A model generated the notes under the pieces. That model worked only from the letters and a program-made list of their open reading frames with translations, made no database searches and was not told the DNA's origin. A program made the translations under genes and the position numbers. 64,000 bases of DNA from Balamuthia mandrillaris (Eukaryota > Discosea > Longamoebia > Balamuthiidae). Shown piece by piece: positions 59,301 to 64,000 of this stretch (position 1 is its first letter; each line of letters starts with the position of its first letter). The stretch spans positions 232,260-296,259 of the forward strand of contig JAVKOQ010000034.1 of NCBI GenBank assembly GCA_031835245.1, in the 5' to 3' direction.

Positions 59301-62300
59301 ATTTTGTTAAAAGGCTGCATTCACAAGGATTCACTGGCAAGGGAATACGTTTGGATACCCACCAAGCAAGCAGAAGAATGGAATTTCTGTGTAACTGTAC
59401 GAATCAGTGGTGTACTTCGTTTCCAGGAAAAAGGCGCGAGGAATAAACAAACGCCAAACAGTCGAACCGATGTAGGCGCAGTTAAAAGCCCAAAAGTAGT
59501 TACGAATGGGGTAGTACGTAGAAGTTACCTCGATACTGAATAGAACACCTTCTCAAGCGAATCCATGCCATTAACAATTTTAGTTGTTTGGGAGGAGAAA
59601 GAAAGGGTAGAGGCTACTAACCTCCAATAGGCGTATTAAAAGTGCTTGCCACCCCCACAGCACAGCCCACTGCCAACATTTGTTGTTTCAGCGCTGGATT
59701 CTGCATCATCACTTCACTTAGTAAAAACATAAGAACTCAAAAAAATATATAGACACGAAATACAGACGTTGCGAATGTTTGTGAAAAATGGTAGCTTGGC
59801 CAAGTTGTTGGCAAGAGCAGATGAAGTATGAACGTAGGGTCCCTCTTTTCCAACGAGCAATCCTGAGGCAGTGGAATAGGATGGAGAAAAAGTTAGGGGC
59901 AAAGAATTTGTTTATGCTAATAACGCGAGTCTTCGAGAAAGTTACCGCTCCCGAGACTTGTGGTGAGGCCAACTATTTTTACAATAAGAGTCCGCAGTGA
60001 AAGATAAGCACTAAGAGGAACACCTGATAGCATGCTCTTCATTTCAGGGATACCACTGCCCTGCGCACACGGTCCAATGCGCGTAATAGCGGCAGACACA
60101 AAAGCAAAAAACAGTGTGAATGTGGTCCAAATAACATATTCAGCCCACGAATTGCTTGCATAACCAGTAAGATACCGTCGGGCTTGGTAGATTAATTGTT
60201 AAGCGACATGTGAATCAAAGTTGAAAAATTGTTGCATAGTATTGAATGGACGTACAGTCGTTTAGCTCAGCAATGGCGTAGTCCATTCCAGATGCAATGG
60301 TCGCAGCAAGCACTCCCAGAAGCACCACAAAAGCCCAAACAAAAGTCCACTGCTTCTTTCGAACGTACTGTGCAATTCCTTTCCAAATGCTACCGCAGCA
60401 AGTTCCCGATAGATACCTGGAAATAGTGTGGATTTTTTGTTTAAGGAAGTTAGCAGAAGGGCAACGAATGGCATCACTGATAACAAGCAGTAACGGGGTA
60501 CCAACTTTGCGAATCGTTTACCCAAATAATCCATATCGACTAAGTGATCCTTTTGAGGTGGGGGTACCCCACGCCCTTTGGCTATTTTTTGCGCTGCCAT
60601 TGCCATACGGTTCCTATACGAACCAAACACCGTCTGCTCGTATTGGAAGCCTCCAAGTTCTTCCAGCTCATCCAACATGTCTGCGTAGTTAAGGTCGTCT
60701 TGCAATTCCTTTCTGATAGGTTCCTCTGGGATGTCCTTGTTTTTATTGACCCCACGCCTTTTCTTTCCCTTATGTTCATTTTCGCTATCGCTGCTCCATC
60801 CCGAACTATCCAAGTCACTATGTAACGATGATGTAGAGCCGTCGCTGTCGTCGCTGTCATCATCATCATTGTCATGATTCTTATTCTTGGCCTTAGTGCT
60901 GGGGGCGTGTGGTTTTAGTTGTCTTCCACTTGGTGCATCTTCATCACTTGAAAATGTCTCTTCTGTGCTGGCGGTAGAGGGGCTGGTGCTGATCTCAGCA
61001 GCAAAGCTGGGCTCTGGCTTGTTTCTTCCCAGCCCCACCATTTCCATGGCTGTCTCTTTATATTCATCGTCACTGGCCCCTTCAACAACGTCATCACTCC
61101 TGCCCGCTCTCTTGGTCTTGTTGCTTCTGTCGCCACTTCGCATTTCCTTCTGTCGCTGGTGTGAGTTATTCCGGGAGGCCTTGGGGGAGAGCGGTGGCAC
61201 AACAGCACTGCTACTAGCTCTCTGCGTATGCCGCCTCACATCAGTTCCTCTCTCCCTTGTTCTGCGCTTCCCTTTGGAGAGCTGGCGGACATGTTCCAAT
61301 ATCTCCTTCTCGCTCAACTCCCTGGCCCAGGGGCTTGCCCCCCTATCCTGGTCAGGCACTGCTATGCTGCTGTCTCTTTTGTTCTTTCGAAGGATTGAAG
61401 CGCGACGCATTTTCTTTATGTAACTTGGCTCGTTTAGTTCCGTTTCTACGGCAGCCTCGTCTTCCCCCACTATCATCGCTGCTTGCTTCTCTTTTTTCTT
61501 CTTGGAAGATGCAGTAAGCTTCAAAGCAGATGAATGAATGGCTGAAGACAGCCTTCTGAAAGCTCTTCTCCTTTCCTCATATTTTTTGACTTGTGGGCTC
61601 TCTCCTTCTGCAACTAATTCTTCCCCATCTTCTGGCCTCTGTTCTTGTGCTTGTGCTGCTTCATCTGTGGGCTCTTGACTTGGTACTGGTCTCTTGGTTC
61701 GTATTGGTGCTTGCGTTTGTGCTGGTCGTTGCGTTTGTGATTGTGCTGGCGATTGTGTTCGTGCTGGCGGTTCGAACGCAGAAGTTTGCTCTTGGTTTTC
61801 ATCTTCCTGTGGAGTAGCAGCATCCTCTTCTTCCTTTTCACTTGCATCACTGCTTCCCTCTTGAGTGTGCTTGTTTTGTCGTGCAGCATCAACAATGTGA
61901 AGTTGCCCTTTTGCTTCCGTATTTATGTGCGCAAACACGTTGTGTGTATTGTGGGCAGCCGCCTGCCTGGGTCCAAAGCTCTTTGCCTCATCGTCCGAGT
62001 CGTCGCTGCTGCTGTCCAAAAAATCGCTGCTGCTGCTACTGCTGCTGCTGTCAGCTTCGTCACCGCTGTCAAAGAACCGGTCAGCCCAGTCTCGTCGGTC
62101 GTTAGTGGCCCGGGTGTTTGCTGAGGGTTGGGCCAATCGCGATGGTTGAGGCAGAGACAACAAGCTCGGCAAAGAAGACAGCTTGGTGCCTTGGTTTGCT
62201 ATACTTCTCTCTGGAGCTGGCTCATCTTCCTCCGAGCTTGAGGTACTCTCCTCCTCCTCCTCTTCTTCTTCAACTTGCTTTGGCTTAAACCTGGCCCGCT

Positions 62301-62304
62301 TCAT
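56392..62304 (-). CDS. Large CLC-family chloride channel/exchanger with CBS domains
   Basis: About 13 exons, ~1,600 residues. The first ~610 residues (62304 to ~60480) are acidic, Ser/Glu-rich and Gln/Thr/Pro-repeat sequence, much longer than in animal CLCs. The segment [19 protein letters not shown] and the exon into [12 protein letters not shown]-like sequence begin the membrane domain. CLC signatures: [31 protein letters not shown] with the gating Glu, and [20 protein letters not shown] before GAA-type helices. The tail has CBS1 ([40 protein letters not shown]), a ~240-residue charged insertion and CBS2 ([24 protein letters not shown]). The very C-terminus is basic then Asp/Ser/Gly-rich. 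It should move Cl- (or exchange Cl-/H+) in endolysosomal membranes. The proton glutamate was not located. Confidence 0.9.
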
Positions 62305-62774
62305 CGTCTAGACGCGGGACGGGATGAAACTAAAGAAAGAGGACAGCGGGGCGCAAGAGGGCTTGGAAATAGCTGCCTCTTTAATGAAGTAACACTTGGT
62401 TTCTCTCCTCCTTTGGGTTTGTTGAGGCGTGGTGGCACCTTACTTAAAGGTAGGAGGAGGAGGAGGAGGACAGACGAGGTGGTGGTTTGGGGGGTTGGTT
62501 GGTTGGTTGGTTGGTTGGGGAAGATGTCAAGTTTATCCTCTACGATTATGCCACCTACCCCCCCCCACTCTATTAGGTTGAGCCACCACCCACCCAAAGC
62601 CCCCTTGTGGGAAGAAGAGAGCAAGAGAAGAAGCAAGGCCAAGGGAAGGGGAGGGAAGGAAGGCTAAGGGAAGGGAAGAAGGGGCAAAGCGCAATCATTA
62701 TAATTTTTCTGCTTTACAGTGAAAGGCGAGAAATAAGACAAAAAGAAAGGACAAACAGAAGGTGCTGGTGTAGT

Positions 62775-63126
62775 TTAAGACATGGAGGGACCCGCATTCA
62801 CCCCAAAAATGCGAACTGTTAACAGGAGAAATGATTTGGGCTTGTGAGCGGAGGAAGACAAGGAGAGGACCAGAGAAAAGGAGAGGCAGAAAGCAGAAAT
62901 AAGTTCACCTTTGTGCATCTGAGGAATCTTGGCAACAATAAGCACGGCCAAGGCGATGAGGTTGAGCACCAAAGTTGGTGGATGGTAGTGAGTATAGTGG
63001 GAGGTGATCATGAACCTTGTTATGTTACAAAGAGGAAAGTGACGGTACTAGCGGTTAATTGAGAGAAGAAAGGAGCGACAAAGGTTCCCTTTGAAATAGG
63101 AGAGAGAGGAGAGAGAGAGGATGCAC

Positions 63127-63162
<36 letters not shown>

Positions 63163-63663
63163 CGCTTACAATATGATGGGAATTACGGTAAGGACTTTCC
63201 TGGTGGGGGTGAACTGTACACCTTGGTCTAACTGCTCCCACACGGTCAGCGCGTCATACTTGCCCTGATCCGAAAAAGTAAAGGGAACGCCTTTGTCCCA
63301 ATGAAAAGCGTAATACGTCACCTGCAACGTGCCACTTGAGTAAGAGACGAAGGGAAGAAGAGCAACAGAAGACAAGAAGAGGGGGAGGAAGAAGGAGAAG
63401 GAAAGAAGAAAGAGCACAGAGCCAAGAGGGCGGTGGAAAGGGAAGAAGAAGGGAAGAGAAGCAGAAGGAAGACAGAATGACAACAAACATACCACGGCAT
63501 GGATTTGGTAGGTAAGTGTCCATGCGGTCTCTGAGGAGATCCAAGGGAAAAAGGAAAGTAGAAGCCGACCACTCACAACAGCCAAAATATACACAACCCA
63601 CGCCCCTTTCCTGCCAAGCCACGTCACGTTCCTATTTTCCAGCGAGATGCCCCCTGTCTGCAT
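62775..63663 (-). CDS. ORMDL: ORMDL-family regulator of serine palmitoyltransferase
   Basis: Four exons, ~150 residues, start at 63663. Sequence in order: NVTWLGRKGAWVVYILAVVS with SGRLLLSFFPWIS, AWTLTYQIHAV, VTYYAFHWDKGVPFTFSDQG, YDALTVWEQLDQGVQFTPTR then KVLTVIPIIL, FMITSHYTHYHPPTLVLNLI, IPQMHK and VRIFGVNAGPSMS. These match human ORMDL3 almost segment by segment (HTVKGTPFETPDQGK, LTHWEQMDYGVQFTASRKF, HGVRIFGINKY). Four membrane segments are expected, in the ER. ORMDL proteins restrain SPT when ceramide is high. The yeast-type phosphorylated N-terminal extension is absent. Introns hold (GA)n at 63131-63158 on the plus strand. Confidence 0.95.
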
Positions 63664-64000
63664 TTTCTTTTTTCACCTGTGTTGTTGTGTCAAGAGCTAT
63701 CTCTCTCGGTTCTCTTTTGCTCGCCACGGTAGGTAGGAGGGCGTTGGTACAAAGGGGTGGTGGCCGGGCTTGACCTCCTCTTTCTCTCTCTTTGTGCTGC
63801 TTTTCTTTTTTGCCGCTGTCTTCCCCGTGGCTGCCGCCGCGTGTCTTTCCTTTTTTTTTTTTGTTTGGTTGGATTTTTGAGTTGGTGTCGACGCTCACAC
63901 GTCACCCCAACCACCCCATCCGCTTTTTTCCGCCCCGCACCCTCCCACACCCAACCCAACCCCAAGAATGCGGTACCATAGTAACGCATGGTACGCGCTA
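63664..64000. other. ORMDL upstream region to window end
   Basis: Contains a GTCGAC motif at 63887-63892, 224 bp before the ORMDL start, and C-rich sequence at the edge. No exon is supported. Confidence 0.35.

Overview
The window is eukaryotic nuclear DNA: 27 protein genes in 64 kb, almost all split by short GT-AG introns and lying close together on both strands with no operon logic. There is no rRNA, no tRNA, no transposase and no recognisable virus-like gene. The gene set (frizzled-like receptor with an extracellular cysteine-rich domain, a kinase-RapGAP fusion, a CRIB-type STE20 kinase, a CLC channel, BUB1-like kinase, dynactin p22/p24) points to a free-living unikont protist, most plausibly an amoebozoan. 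That assignment is an inference. A hallmark is the abundance of (GA)n, (GAA)n and (GAGAAA)n microsatellites, nearly always placed so that the transcribed gene carries the pyrimidine version inside an intron.

Layout. 0-10.4 kb: small lysine-rich protein; pseudokinase-RapGAP fusion (minus); PH-like/acid-lipase fusion (plus); membrane J-protein (minus). 10.4-20 kb: aldo-keto reductase and glutathionyl-hydroquinone reductase (plus), then ATP10, citrate synthase and a selenocysteine-lyase-like enzyme (minus). 20-31 kb: eIF2B-gamma, mitochondrial Hsp78/ClpB, RBX1 (minus), and a PP6 regulatory (SAPS) subunit with an RGG tail (plus). 31-45 kb: BUB1-like kinase, SKP1, FANCB-like protein, eEF1B (minus), dynactin subunit 3 (plus), and a pseudophosphatase-PBD-STE20 kinase fusion (minus). 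45-56 kb: about 1.1 kb without a convincing gene, frizzled-like receptor, HINT1, tRNase Z, p23, STN1-like CST subunit, and a CD-MPR-like membrane lectin. 56-64 kb: very large CLC protein with a ~600-residue acidic N-terminus, then ORMDL.

Functional threads. Several products are mitochondrial by presequence and family (ATP10, citrate synthase, Hsp78, probably the AKR and GHR). Two are core subunits of SCF ubiquitin ligases (RBX1, SKP1). Three bear on chromosome stability (BUB1-like, FANCB-like, STN1-like). Two are multidomain signalling proteins that each include a catalytically degenerate enzyme domain (pseudokinase-RapGAP; Cys-to-Ser DSP-STE20 kinase). The window therefore holds no single new 'system', but several unusual domain combinations plus candidate promoter motifs (TTTTGTCGACAA and a 21-bp-phased ATGACGACC array).

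Gene spans run from start to stop codon and include introns. Exon joins were made by eye from reading frame, GT/AG signals and family similarity, so individual junctions may be off, and residue counts are approximate.
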